NCBI RefSeq assembly: GCF_037975245.1
Contig: NC_092565.1
Location: 5,593,999 to 5,657,998, forward strand
Source of the DNA: Apostichopus japonicus
Taxonomy: Eukaryota > Echinodermata > Holothuroidea > Aspidochirotida > Stichopodidae
Direction: 5' to 3'
DNA: 64,000 nt
Shown here: one piece after another, positions 1 to 12,144 of the stretch
Layout of the letters: each line of letters begins with the position of its first letter
Position numbering within the stretch: position 1 is the first letter of the stretch
Notes under the pieces: generated by a model
The model's input: only the letters and a program-made list of their open reading frames with translations
What the model was told of the DNA's origin: nothing
Databases searched by the model: none
Translations under genes and position numbers: made by a program

Positions 1-3000
1 CCATGTCAATTTCTGTCACACTCACCTTTTGCGTTCACCATGGAATATCTGAATTAACATACCTCCAAAACTTAAAATTAAACAGTCAATTAAAAGAACA
101 ATGAACATAAAAATGTTTTCAATCTTTTAATCGTTCTGTTAGTGACGGTCAAGGACATATTTCTAACTTTCTAATAGATAATGATAGCTGAAACAGCGCC
201 CGAATATTGAATGAGTGTTTTTCACGTCAGTCGGTGAGTCCGTATAGCTCTTATTAGTTATGAGATATCGTAACATGTTCATGCGTTAACCATAGCGGTA
301 CGTATAGGTCATATATAATTTCATTTTGTTTGCAAATGAAAATGAAAACTCCGTCGACCCAAAACTGATGATCTTTGAACTCTAAAAGAGATAATTAATA
401 TTCGCTATATAATATAATAAACATAAAATACATTGGTTACATTGGCTTTTCACACATCTGTTTTGTTTTTCCCCTTCTTCTATAAATCTGCTTTCATTGA
501 TGGATCTGTCCTTTTATGTTTCTTCTGTTTCTTTTTTAACAGTGTCATTATCAATATCAAATAAACCCGAACATCATTCTTTCTTCCCTTCATTTAGTAC
601 TCAATTTCTCAGGCGGAAGGCTCCTTTAAGTTTTCGTTGTTCGCATTCTCATACCATATCCAGTTACCACATTTTCATCCCCAACCCAAATCCCTAATTT
701 CACGGTATAGTCTCCTATAAATTATCAACGAGACATATGGCCTTGCAAACTAAAGGTCGAAGCTTTTTCCTTATTAATTTTTGATCCTACGGTAAAGTGA
801 TACGTGATCTTAAATAATATTTTTTTTTTTTTTTTTTACAAAAGTTAAACTAGGTCTATATCCTGAACAGGCCTATCCGATTTATATTTTGCCTTTTTCA
901 TTACATCTTTTGTTGAAAAACATGCAAAGGTTGATTACAAATATAAGATATTAATACAAATAAATATGCATATATGACGCTGGGTTCAATGGCACTAATA
1001 AGCCCAGTTATTACCCGATCAAGAGATATTATCGAAAATACGGGAGAAAATAAATCTAAAATTAGACAGATCATAATGATACCATATGCTGTAAATTCTC
1101 GACGAAACAAATTTCTATTTTTAAAAGCAGGAAAATTGTGTCATTTATTCTTATGTTTACTTTTTTTTACCACGTCATTGACCGATTATGTCAAATGGAT
1201 TTTGTGGCATTCAGTTTGAATTTTCGGAAAATTATTCGGATTGAGCGATTTAGTCAAACATTTCCGTTAGAAATATTCAAAGCGTAACAATATGATTTGA
1301 TGGGTGATGTTACGCTTTAACTAGGGTCTAAAATATTTGGTGTCCCCAGTCCCGCGCTGAAATGTTAAGAGTAACTCATAAATATATTATCCTTAGTTTC
1401 AACTGAAGTATATAGGCCTAGTCTTATAAGTTCGTGCCAATCTCCGTACTATATCCCATTCCCTTGTATAATATTGAAAACACACGGTATTTCTGTATAC
1501 CTCAGTATCGTGTAATATATTATCCGGAAAGTGGCTGTTGTAAAAGAAGGGATTTACAAAGAAGTTCGGCTCTTTAAACGCTTAAAACTAATCCAAGAAT
1601 AAGGGGCGGTGCTCGAATAATTAATAGCGCCATCTATTTAGGGACTTGCGCGTTCATTCCTGGGAGGCATTACAATTAGTTGATCCATTACCATAGATAC
1701 TAAATTCGTCACATTTCAAAGTTTCTAGAACATAGGCAGAACTTTTCAACTTGTATATCCCTACCAACCATATGATTACTGATGGATTGGTCTATCATGG
1801 GCTGAACAGTTTATCCAACATGACACAAGGATTACCTTCACTGCTTCGTCTTTTGATTGAGGGGGGGGGGGGCGTGGGTCGGAGCAGCTGCAGGAGAATT
1901 ATAATTTCGGTGTACTAGATTTTTCTTACCCCCCCTCCCTACCCCTGCCCTACCACGTATACTGTGGTATGCTTTCATACACCTTTGTCTGTACAGGGTA
2001 GTGCCGAAAAGCAACCGATCATCATTTTCGATACGTTATCAATCATGATCTGTTTTTATTTTTGCGTGTGTTTGGGTGTCAGATTACACAAATTGAAGTA
2101 CATGTGATGCAAACATTGGGTAAATTGAGGCAATTTTAGACTACTTTAGGCTTTCCAAGAGCAGCATACGAAAATTGTTTACTGGTGAGTATAGAGTAAA
2201 GAGCTAATTGTATATACAAGTGACGATATTTTTAGGTTCTCATAACTAAACATTCACCTGTCTGTGACTACGGAAACTTGAAGGTGCCATGATTGGTTTA
2301 TTAACCTGTTAGTTATTCAGGGAGGCATAGGGCCTATATAGCTAGTGAGAACTTCAAAAAATATTTACAGACCACATTATCTTGACGATTTAGTGTGCAA
2401 ATCTCTTAAGGGTAAATATGTCATGTCAGTGACATTGTCTAACAATTCACTCAGCCATATACGCGTATGCGCAGTTAACTCTACAGCAAGGAAACAAGGA
2501 ACCATTGTACACATTTACATTCCGCCTATACGTGAATGGTGATCATATATATTGCAAAATGCATGTACCCAAAGAATGAAGAATAGATGTATATCATAAT
2601 ACGTAACATAATTTAATAGGCATATATTCTGATCCCAAGGGGGAATTAATGTCATGCCTTCATTTAGCTGTTTTATTAACGGATTGTCCAACACAAAATC
2701 ACACTTGACAACTGCTTGGCCTCCACAAACTGCCGGGCTTCTGAATTCTGATGATATTAAAATCCCTGATTTAAGGGGGCGATTTCAATCTTCCAATTGT
2801 GGAAACCCGTGAAATGTAAGCAAATGATCAGCAGAAAACCCTTTAGGGATTATTAAAAAAAATGGAAAAAGACAAAGATGATTTTTTTTCTTCTCGGACC
2901 TGGATTTGAGTTAGCGATCTAAGATTTTGTCGCTGTGCTCAGCTAAACGAATTTTACTAAACTTGTTCACAAAATCGTCTCCCCCCCCACCCCTTTCTTT

Positions 3001-4749
3001 CAATCTGTTCTCTAACTTAAAACAATTAGTTGCGTTTGTGGCTTAACTTGTGACGTGTCCAGCTTGTCATGAAACTGTCATAAAAATCTCAAAGATTATT
3101 AACGTTGGCGCCAAACTGTTAGCCTTTAAATCTTTTTTTTTTTTTGTAGGTTGACTTTTGGGGTAATGGTTCATCTGCTTCATAATAGGCTACAGATATA
3201 CAAGAAACGAAACGTAACAAACTTGGATTTTATTGTTTTACCAGTTGATTCGAACCAACCTTGTAAAAAAAGGGTGTACTCTAAACGAGCGATACATCGA
3301 CATAATATGATCGTACGATGCGGAGTGTTAACTATGTGAAAGCGTGTCGGTTCGATAATTAAATTCACTCGTGTTGTTTTGTCTCAATATCGTTGTCTTT
3401 AATACATGTTCTATGTATTGTCTGTACGTTTGTGGGCCATCTCTGCTATACCTTAACCCCTAGTACATCGAATAAAGTTGGATGGGAGAGGAGGGGGGGG
3501 GGTGGAGAGGGGGTATAGAAGGAGGCGGTCGAATGAAGGTCTCGCCCTCCTCTTTCATCCAAGTTTGAGATAAATTAGTAAATAAATACGCACAATATAT
3601 ATCACCACAAGCCTATACACTTCGACTTTAGTTTTATTGTAAACATAGCTATACGACGATAAATATACGGTACTTCAATTTTGGTGGACTCGTTGCCACT
3701 CCCTCCCCCCCTCCCACCACCTCACCCCTCTCTCCTTATACAAAAGAAACCTTGAGCCTTTCATCCAAAATGGAGTTTGTTTCACGAATTACAGATCTAA
3801 TAAATCGTTTCATGGCGCAGCGACCAAATGTCATATGCTTTAAAAGAAAACTTCTGAAGTTGTAAATTGACGTTTTGAGAAAAACAAAACAAAAATTCCA
3901 TCTACGAAATTGATGATTCTATTCAACTATTATAATTTATTAGAATATATTTGGCAACAAAATAATTACGCACAATCTCTCAAGATAGTAAACAATGTTT
4001 GGAAACCAATCTACATTCTGTTTCTCCGCCCTCTCTTTAGTTATTAAGTTACAAGAAGAAAATAATAATACTGTTGCGAGCAGGTCGGCAAATAAAATGT
4101 CCCCCAGGTTTGGTCTGAAGTTGTTATTGTTCTATTTTACAAATCAATATAAGATGTTTAAGTGGATAAATAAGACGTTTTGAAGAAACAAAACCCGGTA
4201 AAGCAAACGAAAATTGAGCCACGAACATGTTATACCTTTCACGGTTCTTTCCATTAGTTTACCAAGAATAGATCGATTTTAAATGTGAATGGTTTTGGTC
4301 ACAAAGAGAACATTTCACCCTTGTAATTTTCATCCATTCTTAAGCACTTAATAATGCACTGTTTACTCGTCATTATACCGAACACTATGCTTTTTCCGAA
4401 AATTAAGGAAAAGGATGACAATTTGTCGATTTTTGTTCTTATCTTTTTGTGTGTCTGTATTCACATTAGTTTATAAGACTGCAATTAACAGTTTACAGTC
4501 AATATACGAGGAGCTTTTTCAACATAACGGAGGGGCTTTCGAAAAGCAATTCAATGACAAATCTTTGTCTATACCCCTTTTGTATGAAAGCTTAACCGTT
4601 TCAATTCATTTAGATTTGATGTCTATATGTGATTCTGTATGTTCTCCTTCAGAGGTTGGTTACTACAGAGTATCTGGAACAAAGTGACTTAAAGAGCGCC
4701 ATCACATTCAATTTTCACATCTTCAAGTGAGATTTTGAGTCGCTATGTC
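1..4749. other. Unique AT-rich DNA, no gene seen
   Basis: No exon, RNA gene or clear transposon is visible. There is a T17 run at 821-837, a G12 run at 1861-1872 and a C-rich patch near 3703-3724. A lone B-box-like string in reverse orientation lies near 3249-3259 with no matching A box, so I do not call a tRNA. The most protein-like open frame is 4415-4687 on the plus strand (90 codons, hydrophobic start), but it matches no family I recognise and has no supporting context. Confidence 0.6.
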
Positions 4750-4773
4750 CAGGGAATTGTTACAAACTCCCTG
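4750..4773. repeat. Short hairpin of the CAGGGAGTT family
   Basis: Inverted repeat with arms CAGGGAATT and AACTCCCTG (8 of 9 positions pair) around a 6-base loop. The arm sequence recurs at 51639-51669 inside a SINE and at 61843-61867, so this may be a relic of the same repeat. Flanking sequence is not clearly similar to the SINE. Confidence 0.5.
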
Positions 4774-7700
4774 CCATGTCGTCTCATTCTCACCCCATTC
4801 TTTACCTCTAGTGGTCTGCAAATTTAAGACCCACGTCCAAGGATCTTCCTTGGGGTCTGGGGCCTCGACCCACCAGCCCCCTCCACCACTCAGAATTGAT
4901 GCTTAGAATGCATGAAAACTTGAATCTGGACGTGATGTTAACAAACACGTAACCTCCGTCGGCAAGCTTCGAAAAACTGTCAAATGATATGTCTGACGTC
5001 ATAAAAAAAAATCTCGCGTCCCCATACACAGAAAATGTTTTCGCCACCTAGTTTAAGGTCGCGTAACATTAGTATGCGGAGCATCGGTCTAAATAATCTG
5101 TACACATCAAATAATTTACACGAATTATTTAGTTAAAAAATGACATAATCACGACAAAATTACCCCTACCCCCCCCCCCCCCGCCTTTTTCCACAGTTGA
5201 CCCTTTCGCAAGGATTGTACAGGAAACCCTCCAGATGCCGACAAAACTTCCTGACCGCTTCCTGACGCACTTCTGTACAACAGTTCATTTTCGAAATATT
5301 TCTCAACCGCAAACAAGCCCGTTTATATAGTGACATCGTTGTAATAATTTAACGAAAATATCTCTTAGAAAAGTGTCAAACGTTCTCATAGGTTCCAGAA
5401 ATCAATATGAAAAATGTGTCTTGTTCAGCAGCCAATTTCCTACAGTTACACCATGCAAACCAGTAAAGCACCCCCCCCCCCCTCTCCAACGTTACCCTCT
5501 CCATTACCACTTGAATACCCCCCCCCCTTTTTTTTCCTTCTGCCTCTTTGCACTATTCACTTCTTGAAATGTTTACATTTTCTTTTACAGTATACGAAGT
5601 TTATGCTATGTGATCAGAAAACTTTTCGTAACCTCACGAACGGAAAACCTTAAATATGTACACAAAAAACAGAGAGATCTCCAATGCCGCGTCAAAATAT
5701 TGAATAGAGGGCGTTGTTCTATTTTCGTCCTCGCCAGCTGTGTAGACAGAAGTATTGAGAGTATCAATGGTTATTTTTTTCTCGCTTACATAATAGATTG
5801 ACAGTCCACAGAACGGACACAATTCTAAAACATTTGGTATGGTGAACACAGGTTGTGTATACTATTTCGTGAAGGACAATAACAGATTCCTTTTCTTCAT
5901 TTAGCGTGGATGGCTTAATAGGATATTATTCTTTTCCTAAATGTGACTTACTCTTCAGTTGGTAAGTACAGACATACTTGAGTAACTTGTACGTAGAGTT
6001 TATATCCTATAGAGATAGAACCAGGCCTGCATAATACTATAGTCTAGATTGTAAACACAAATTATTTGAATGGCTTTGGAAACTAAACCGAACAGGCTTA
6101 AACTTTCCAAATTCGTTGTCGGTTTCATGTATCCGCGGTTATCAACATTGACTACTTTTAATGTCTTACTACCTTGGATCTAATGTTTTAATGTGTTTCT
6201 TTGGCCTATGAGTACGCATCCTATATAGGTTGGCCTGTTGCGCTGATTTAACAATAATGACGTTGAGAATAATAAACAATAACAATATTATACCAATAAC
6301 AGCAAAACCACATACAACAACAACATAGGTAAACCGATAAATAGTGCACATTAGTAGCGTGCTAAAATGACAGATGCGCATGAGTATTTTAAACGTAGTA
6401 TGTTCATAAAATAATTCCAATAAAAATAAAAATAGTAAATTCGAAAGAGGAAGAATAACAAGAAACAGAAGTAACATCGTCATGGTCGTACTTGTACATT
6501 ATTTTAAATTCCGCTTTTTTTTCTTTCTCCATAGGGGAAGTGGATTTGATAGTTTTCATTGTTAAGTTGAATAACAATTTCTGGGAACTAATACTGTTTT
6601 TTTTTACCATGTCAAGAGTCTAAACATGGATATATATATTTACAAGAAAATGACTGAAATATCAGGACATTTATTGTTTGATATGCAGCGAATTAGTAAT
6701 CGAAGAAAAAAAGAAGAAAAAAATGTTTCTATAAATATTTCTTGCAAACTTAATACAATTTGCCTATATATGAAAGTCACCCGGTTGGGGCAATATTGTT
6801 CCGCTCTACATCCTAAATTTAATAGAAGTTGAAATATTTATATACTGTTGCTTTTGTTTGCTATATACTTGCTGAAGTTGTCCATGAATTGTTGAAGAGA
6901 AATTCACATGCCAGTCTTTATTAATGACATGATGTCTGTGTCTGTGATCTCCCACCCCTCCCCTCCCCCTCTCCCTCTCCCGCCCAACAAATATAAGACT
7001 AAGACAAAAAAAAACCAAATAAAAACAAAACAAAACATGGACAGACAAATGAGAGGACCAAAACTTAAAAAACCAACGAAAGTAAGAAACTGCAAAAACA
7101 CAAAAAAATGAGAAAAAATAAGAGAAGAGGTTAAGAGATAAAATATTCCAAACATTAAGAACCACCATCTTGACTGTAGGTCTTAATTAGAAATTAATTA
7201 AGTATCTCTGTAAGTAAAGGTCATAGCATGTATACACAGTAAAGAGCTGCGTGTGTTTGTATGTGTGTGTATAAATGGTAGTAAGGATACAGTTATAGCA
7301 TGCAGTAAAATAATTGTGTTATTTGATCGTTCCAAATAACGATTCGTTTCACCGCTGCAGTCCTAGCCCAATTGTTGGCAATTATTCTGGAAGTAATTAA
7401 CGTACTATCTATTGTTCACTAGTGCAGTCTGAGTAAACGTACTTCAATAGTGTCTAATTCATGTATTTGTGTATACAGAGGGAGACATTGCATGTACAGT
7501 AAACGGAAAAAGCTGAATTTACGTCAACTACTGAAAAGGATTAATTAACAGGCAAATGTTGTATGGACACGTGGTATGACACTCCCTGGGAGAGGGAGAG
7601 GAAGGGGTGGTGGCTTGAAGAATGGAAGATATAAGAGGGAAAAATTAAAGGGAACCAGTCAACCCAACCAACCAATTTATGTTTTATGTTAGTCATTATG

Positions 7701-7897
7701 TGGTATTATGTAGTAAAAGTCGTCAGTATTGATCCAACATTATTGCACACTAATTTATTGTAAAAGGATTCAAAAGTAATTTTCATACATGCTCTGATCG
7801 TCAAAGTTGTTACCTGCCCTTGCAACCGATTCACACTGCATAGATTACAGTAACTAATGTAAATTTTAAACCTTGTACCACAGTTACTACTGGATCG
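4774..7897. other. Unique AT-rich DNA, no gene seen
   Basis: A GC-richer patch at about 4840-4900 looks unlike its surroundings and could be a transposon relic, but I find no terminal repeats. C runs lie at 5169-5182 (C14) and 5471-5482 (C12). An A-rich stretch with few G or T lies at 7000-7110. Segment 7828-7910 shares stretches with 15490-15612. No coding signal is visible. Confidence 0.55.
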
Positions 7898-8059
7898 TGC
7901 TGATAAATATTATAAATCGGTAGCATGTGCTATTTAGGATTACAGTACTAGAACTGATGATATGTGTAATCCCAACGAATCCCAACAACTGGTTTCGTTG
8001 GGATTTACACATATCATCATTGTAATCTTAATAGCACACGCTACCGATTTATAGCACCT
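7898..8059. repeat. Long imperfect inverted repeat (hairpin, MITE-like)
   Basis: Left arm 7911-7979 and right arm 7993-8053 are reverse complements over about 60 bases with few mismatches. Examples are TATAAATCGGTAGC against its complement at 8040-8053, and ATGATATGTGTAA against the right arm. The left arm carries an extra block of about 10 bases near 7953-7963. A further GTGCT/AGCAC pair continues the stem outward after a small bulge. The loop is about 13 bases. It could be a decayed foldback MITE or a transcript hairpin. No known miRNA seed was recognised. Confidence 0.75.
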
Positions 8060-8384
8060 TTTTTTGTTTACTTTGGTACAAAACTTTGAGATTTAACTGT
8101 GTTCTCTGTCTGTATCGGGTGGCCTTTGAGGATTATTACTGTTGACGGTTACAGTAAATAAGTAGATTACATTTTGAAAACATTTTGAGAAGTTTTATAT
8201 TGGCCTGGACCGAAAGCAATTTTAACGGTTGGATTTTTTTTTAATTTTCGGTATTGGTCCAAGCTATAAACTGACTTACGTTTTAATTAGTAACTTTGTT
8301 AATTAAAAATTCAATTTAACACTGTTGTTTGTTTGCTTGATTGCTTGTGCATATATTTATACTTGGAAAAGGCCGGCCATGGCT
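8060..8384. other. Unique DNA
   Basis: AT-rich sequence with short T and A runs. Nothing recognisable is present beyond ordinary composition. Confidence 0.5.
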
Positions 8385-8600
8385 GGCGAATCTGGATCTT
8401 TACTTGTACTCGGGGCACTTTTGGAGGCTTTTATAATATAGTATAAGTCTTGTAGGCTTATTTTCATACTAAGGCGCTTATATAACTAAAGCAGTTTTAT
8501 TCGTATACCCGTATACTTATATCAAGGGGACTTTTATACCTGCATTTTGTATTCATTCTGTTATACTCGTATGCAAGAATTTATATAAGTGGCCCGGGTT
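8385..8600 (-). repeat. Diverged copy of the GTAC repeat family
   Basis: Read on the minus strand, the segment shows the landmarks of the arrays at 9445-10410 and 34803-35250: an AAAAGTCCCCTTGATA block (8524-8539) and scattered CGAGTA and GTATACGGGTATAC words. Spacing has decayed and no tandem register remains. I infer an old, degenerate copy of the minisatellite. Confidence 0.45.
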
Positions 8601-8621
8601 TGGTTTAGCACGATCAGTAAT

Positions 8622-8703
8622 AGCAGGTACGGACTGACCAGTCGGGCTATCGGCCAAGTGACCGAGGGTCCAGGGCTAACTTGGCCCGCTCATCAGCCTC
8701 CAT
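8622..8703. other. GC-rich patch, possible DNA-transposon relic
   Basis: The segment begins GCAGGTACGGACTGACCAG and is rich in GGCC and GGGC words, unlike its AT-rich neighbours. This style resembles ends of CAG-starting DNA transposons, but no partner inverted repeat or target duplication is visible. Low confidence. Confidence 0.25.
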
Positions 8704-8800
8704 ATATAGCCTCCTAATCAAAGTTTAGTACGCTTGCGTACAAGTTTTGTTGCACTATTGTCGGCATTATACCCATATAAGATTGGTTGTATTTTAGAAG

Positions 8801-8803
<3 letters not shown>

Positions 8804-8872
<69 letters not shown>
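8804..8872. repeat. (TA)n microsatellite
   Basis: An uninterrupted alternating AT tract of 69 bases. Its right flank TAGACACATGCC nearly matches the right flank of the array at 44171-44231. Reading frames of repeated Ile-Tyr here are repeat artefacts. Confidence 0.95.
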
Positions 8873-8878
<6 letters not shown>

Positions 8879-9444
8879 TGCCAACTATTTATTCATTCAC
8901 AAAATCCGCCGAGAAACTAGTTGTATCATTTACGAAGATTTACCCTAGACTAAGAACTTTCCGAAGCTTAAGGCAGTGACATGTAATATCTTGATGCATT
9001 ATACAAGAGAACTGCCATTTACGCTCTTCGGATGAATAAATAGTTCGCATGACAGTTATCACGCTACGGATCAGGGAGTTTTGTATGACTTAAGTCTCCA
9101 CATGTAACCTTTTTATGCATCGATATAGCACAGTAGTCAACTATGTGGCGGAATATATTTACAGGTGAAAATGATTCACTCACTCACGGCAATTATAGTT
9201 CTTTACCACTTCTTTTTGAGTTCTAAGCATCAAAGCAAACATTCCAACAATGTACAAGTGCCTCTATATCAGCATTCCTCATTTAAAGGTGGGTGGAATT
9301 AGCGCGTTCATTAACAGCATTGTACTCATGCAGTAGCAATCAGATAGTAAGGTTGGAATTGTAAGCCTACAACACCAAACTGAAGACGTGTTTGCGTCCA
9401 TGTTGTGTAGATTATACAAGACAAGTAGAATTCCCCTTGTCATA
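8873..9444. other. Unique DNA, no gene seen
   Basis: Ordinary AT-rich sequence between a TA array and the GTAC minisatellite. It contains a CAGGGAGTTTTG word at 9072 that resembles half of the CAGGGAGTT hairpin, without the other arm. Confidence 0.5.
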
Positions 9445-10410
9445 AGTAAGAGTACAACTACATGAGTACGGGTACAAGATGAAGTCCCCTTGTTATGAGT
9501 ACGTGTACGGTACAACATGAGTACGGGTACACGTTGAACTCCTCTTGTTATAAGTAGTAGTACGGTACAACATGAGTACGGGTACACGTTGAACTCCTCT
9601 TGTCTTGAGAACGAGTACAATACAGTATAGTACGGGTACAAGTTTAAGTCCCCTTGATATGAGTACGGGTACAACAACTACATGAGTACGGGTACAACAG
9701 CATGAGTACGGGTACACGTTGAAGTCCCCTTATTATGAGTACGAGTGCTACAACAGCATGAGTACGGGAACACGTTGAACTCCTCTTGCTATAAGTAGTA
9801 GTACGGTACAACATGAGTACGGGTACACGTTGAACTCCTCTTGTCTTGAGAACGAGTACAATACAGTTTAGTACGGGTACAAGTTGAAGTCCCCTTGTTA
9901 TGAGTACGGGTACAACAACATGAGTACGGGTACACGTTGAAATCCCCTTGTTATGAGTACGGTACAACAACAACATGAGTACGGGTACACGTTGAGGGTC
10001 CCCTTATTATGAGTACGAGTTCAACATGAGTATGGGTACACGTTGAACTCCTCTTGTCTTGAGAACGAATACAATACAGTTTAGTACGGGTACAAGTTGA
10101 AGTCCCCTTGTTATGAGTACGGGTACAACAACATGAGTACGGGTACACGTTGAAATCCCCTTGTTATGAGTACGGTACAACAACAACATGAGTACGGGTA
10201 CACGTTGAGGGTCCCCTTATTATGAGTACGAGTTCAACATGAGTATGGGTACACGTTGAACTCCTCTTGTCTTGAGAACGAGTACAATACAGTATAGTAC
10301 GGGTACACGTTGAAGTCCCCTTGATATGAGTACGGGTACAACAACCTGAGTACGAGAACCCTTTTGTTGTTGTTATTAGTAAGTAATAACAGCATGAGCA
10401 CAACAACATG
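9445..10410. repeat. GTAC-rich minisatellite with 213-bp higher-order unit
   Basis: About 1 kb is built from short units of the form ATGAGTACGGGTACAACA, alternating with linker words such as GTTGAAGTCCCCTTGTTATG and GTTGAACTCCTCTTGTCTTG. Segments 9841-10053 and 10054-10266 are 213-bp tandem copies differing at one base (9854-9856 GAG region against GAA at 10068). The same landmark occurs at 9600 and 10267, giving successive spacings of 241, 213 and 213. This indicates recent unequal exchange or slippage. Open frames across the array on the minus strand follow from the repeat and are not genes. Related arrays lie at 34803-35250 and 37144-37505. Confidence 0.93.
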
Positions 10411-12072
10411 TACAAGTATACAATGCTCTAAGCCCAAACACGATTGCTTTGTCTTGTATTAGTATACGGCCATACGATATTTCCCAAAACACCCCTGAGT
10501 ACGCGTACAAATTGAAGAGGGCGGTATACGTGCGAGGGTTGGATGGAGGGTGCTTGATGGAAGTACAAGAGCGATCCATTACTTGCTCTTCCTTAACACT
10601 TAGAAGACAAATTGATACGGGTGAAAGTTTTTTTTTTTCATTTTAAATATGTATATAAGCAGGGACCATTCGAGACAATTATTATAATTTTTCATTTTCG
10701 TTCATATTGAAACGAATAATTTCATGCACGTTTTGTGCTATGTAGCACGGGAACATTTTCACCCAACAAGAACTGAATTTGCACACCACTGTATTCATAT
10801 GTATAAATTATAGTATTGCCGTTGTCTTTTAGATGCTGTCAAAGGGTAAATTCCGCGCCCTCTTGAAAAAAATGTTTCAGTGTATAACGCTATTGCGTAT
10901 ACAATGCCAGTATAGTTACACCTTTAGTAGTATACCCACGACAATACATCACAAGTAATCAACGCAAGGTTTACATCATGAATCGCTCTAAAGACCTTCT
11001 ACTAAGACATTAACACCTGCAGGCAGGAAGATTAAAGGGGGAAATGTTCGCCCCGTGTGCCAAATATGCCAGTTACCCTGTCATTTATCATCGATAGCCT
11101 ATTCCCTTGCCTATATCAAGAACGTAAGATCGGGTCACATCTTAGTTTCCATTGCCGTTTCAATCAGGGTGATATGTATACATTTCGAATCTTTTTTGTT
11201 GTAAAAAAACAAAATTGATATAAAATCTGTTGTGTTGCAAATTGTTATATAAATATTTTTGAAGGGGTGGAGGAAGGGGGGGGGGTGGTGTGGTGAAAGG
11301 AGGAGTCCGGGAATGGAGAGGGTTTTTATCTTGTATATCAATTCATATCGCAAGATATATGTTGCATTTATAACAGTCAATATAGCAACTACATTCATTC
11401 AAAGAAATATGCGTTCAACAAATAGCTCGATTCCACCGTAATAAAACTATATATGTCGCCACACAAAACTATCTCATGGAATAACCAGAAACCACATGGT
11501 ATCACCGTGACACACGTTTGAGATTGGGATAGGGATAAGGAAACAGGAGGCAGACCACTTCAGTCGAGTGATGTTGAGATTGCCTCCTACGCTCCGTAAG
11601 AAAGTTAGTGGGAGACCATGTCCAACCTCCCCCCCCCCACACACCCAACGGTGTCGGGGTCCCTAACACCTCAATATCTGTCAAATGGTCAGAACCGCCA
11701 GGAAGTTACTCCTGAATTTAAACATTACCTATTTTGGAGACGATACTAACGCTTCTTCTTTGACCTAAAAATATAAAAACACAGAAAAGGGACAGTTCTA
11801 TACACGGAACGCCTAAGCTGCAAAAACCTTTTACAGCAAGTAGTAGTCTTTAACGTTTAAAGATCATCAGTATTGAACCCAAATTTGAGATTGCTAAAGC
11901 AAATCAAAAAAAAAAAAATGCTAGAAGGCATTAAAAAGAAGTTCTCAAAAAGGCTGTGATCCTCCAAATTATTCTCACTCATTCAGGATTGTGTTGATTG
12001 AAGACAATTAAATATATCATTGTGAGCAGCCCGGCGAATCATTTGGAGTGGCAGGAAAATTGCTTGTTGAAA
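10411..12072. other. Unique DNA, no gene seen
   Basis: AT-rich sequence with a G-rich patch at about 11263-11325 and a C10-type run near 11629-11638. No exon-like open frame with domain content and no transposon ends are seen. Confidence 0.55.
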
Positions 12073-12144
12073 ATTGACAAATGGGTCATAACATTAATTG
12101 ACAAATGGGTTATACCATTAATTGACAAATGGATCATACCATTA
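12073..12144. repeat. Three-copy 24-bp tandem repeat
   Basis: Three head-to-tail copies of a unit starting ATTGACAAATGGGTCATAAC and ending ATTA at 12073-12096, 12097-12120 and 12121-12144, followed by ATTGAT as a partial fourth. Copies differ at one to three positions. The period is a multiple of three, so a frame stays open across it (repeated IDKWVIPL-type words), but there is no further coding evidence. Confidence 0.9.

Noticed and set aside
4415-4687. 90-codon frame with hydrophobic start as a small secreted protein
   Set aside because: Length is within chance for this DNA. There is no recognisable domain, no second exon and no repeat-free support. Kept only as a note.
7898-8059. Known microRNA precursor
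   Set aside because: The arms contain no mature miRNA sequence I recognise, and the stem is longer than usual with a large one-sided bulge.
9445-10410. CRISPR-like array of repeats and spacers
   Set aside because: Units are contiguous, variable tandem repeats with no unique spacers, and the sequence context is eukaryotic.
9279-10437. Cys/Thr/Val-rich minus-strand frames in the GTAC array
   Set aside because: They arise from tandem units. They change frame between copies because unit lengths are not multiples of three, and the pattern recurs at 37 kb.
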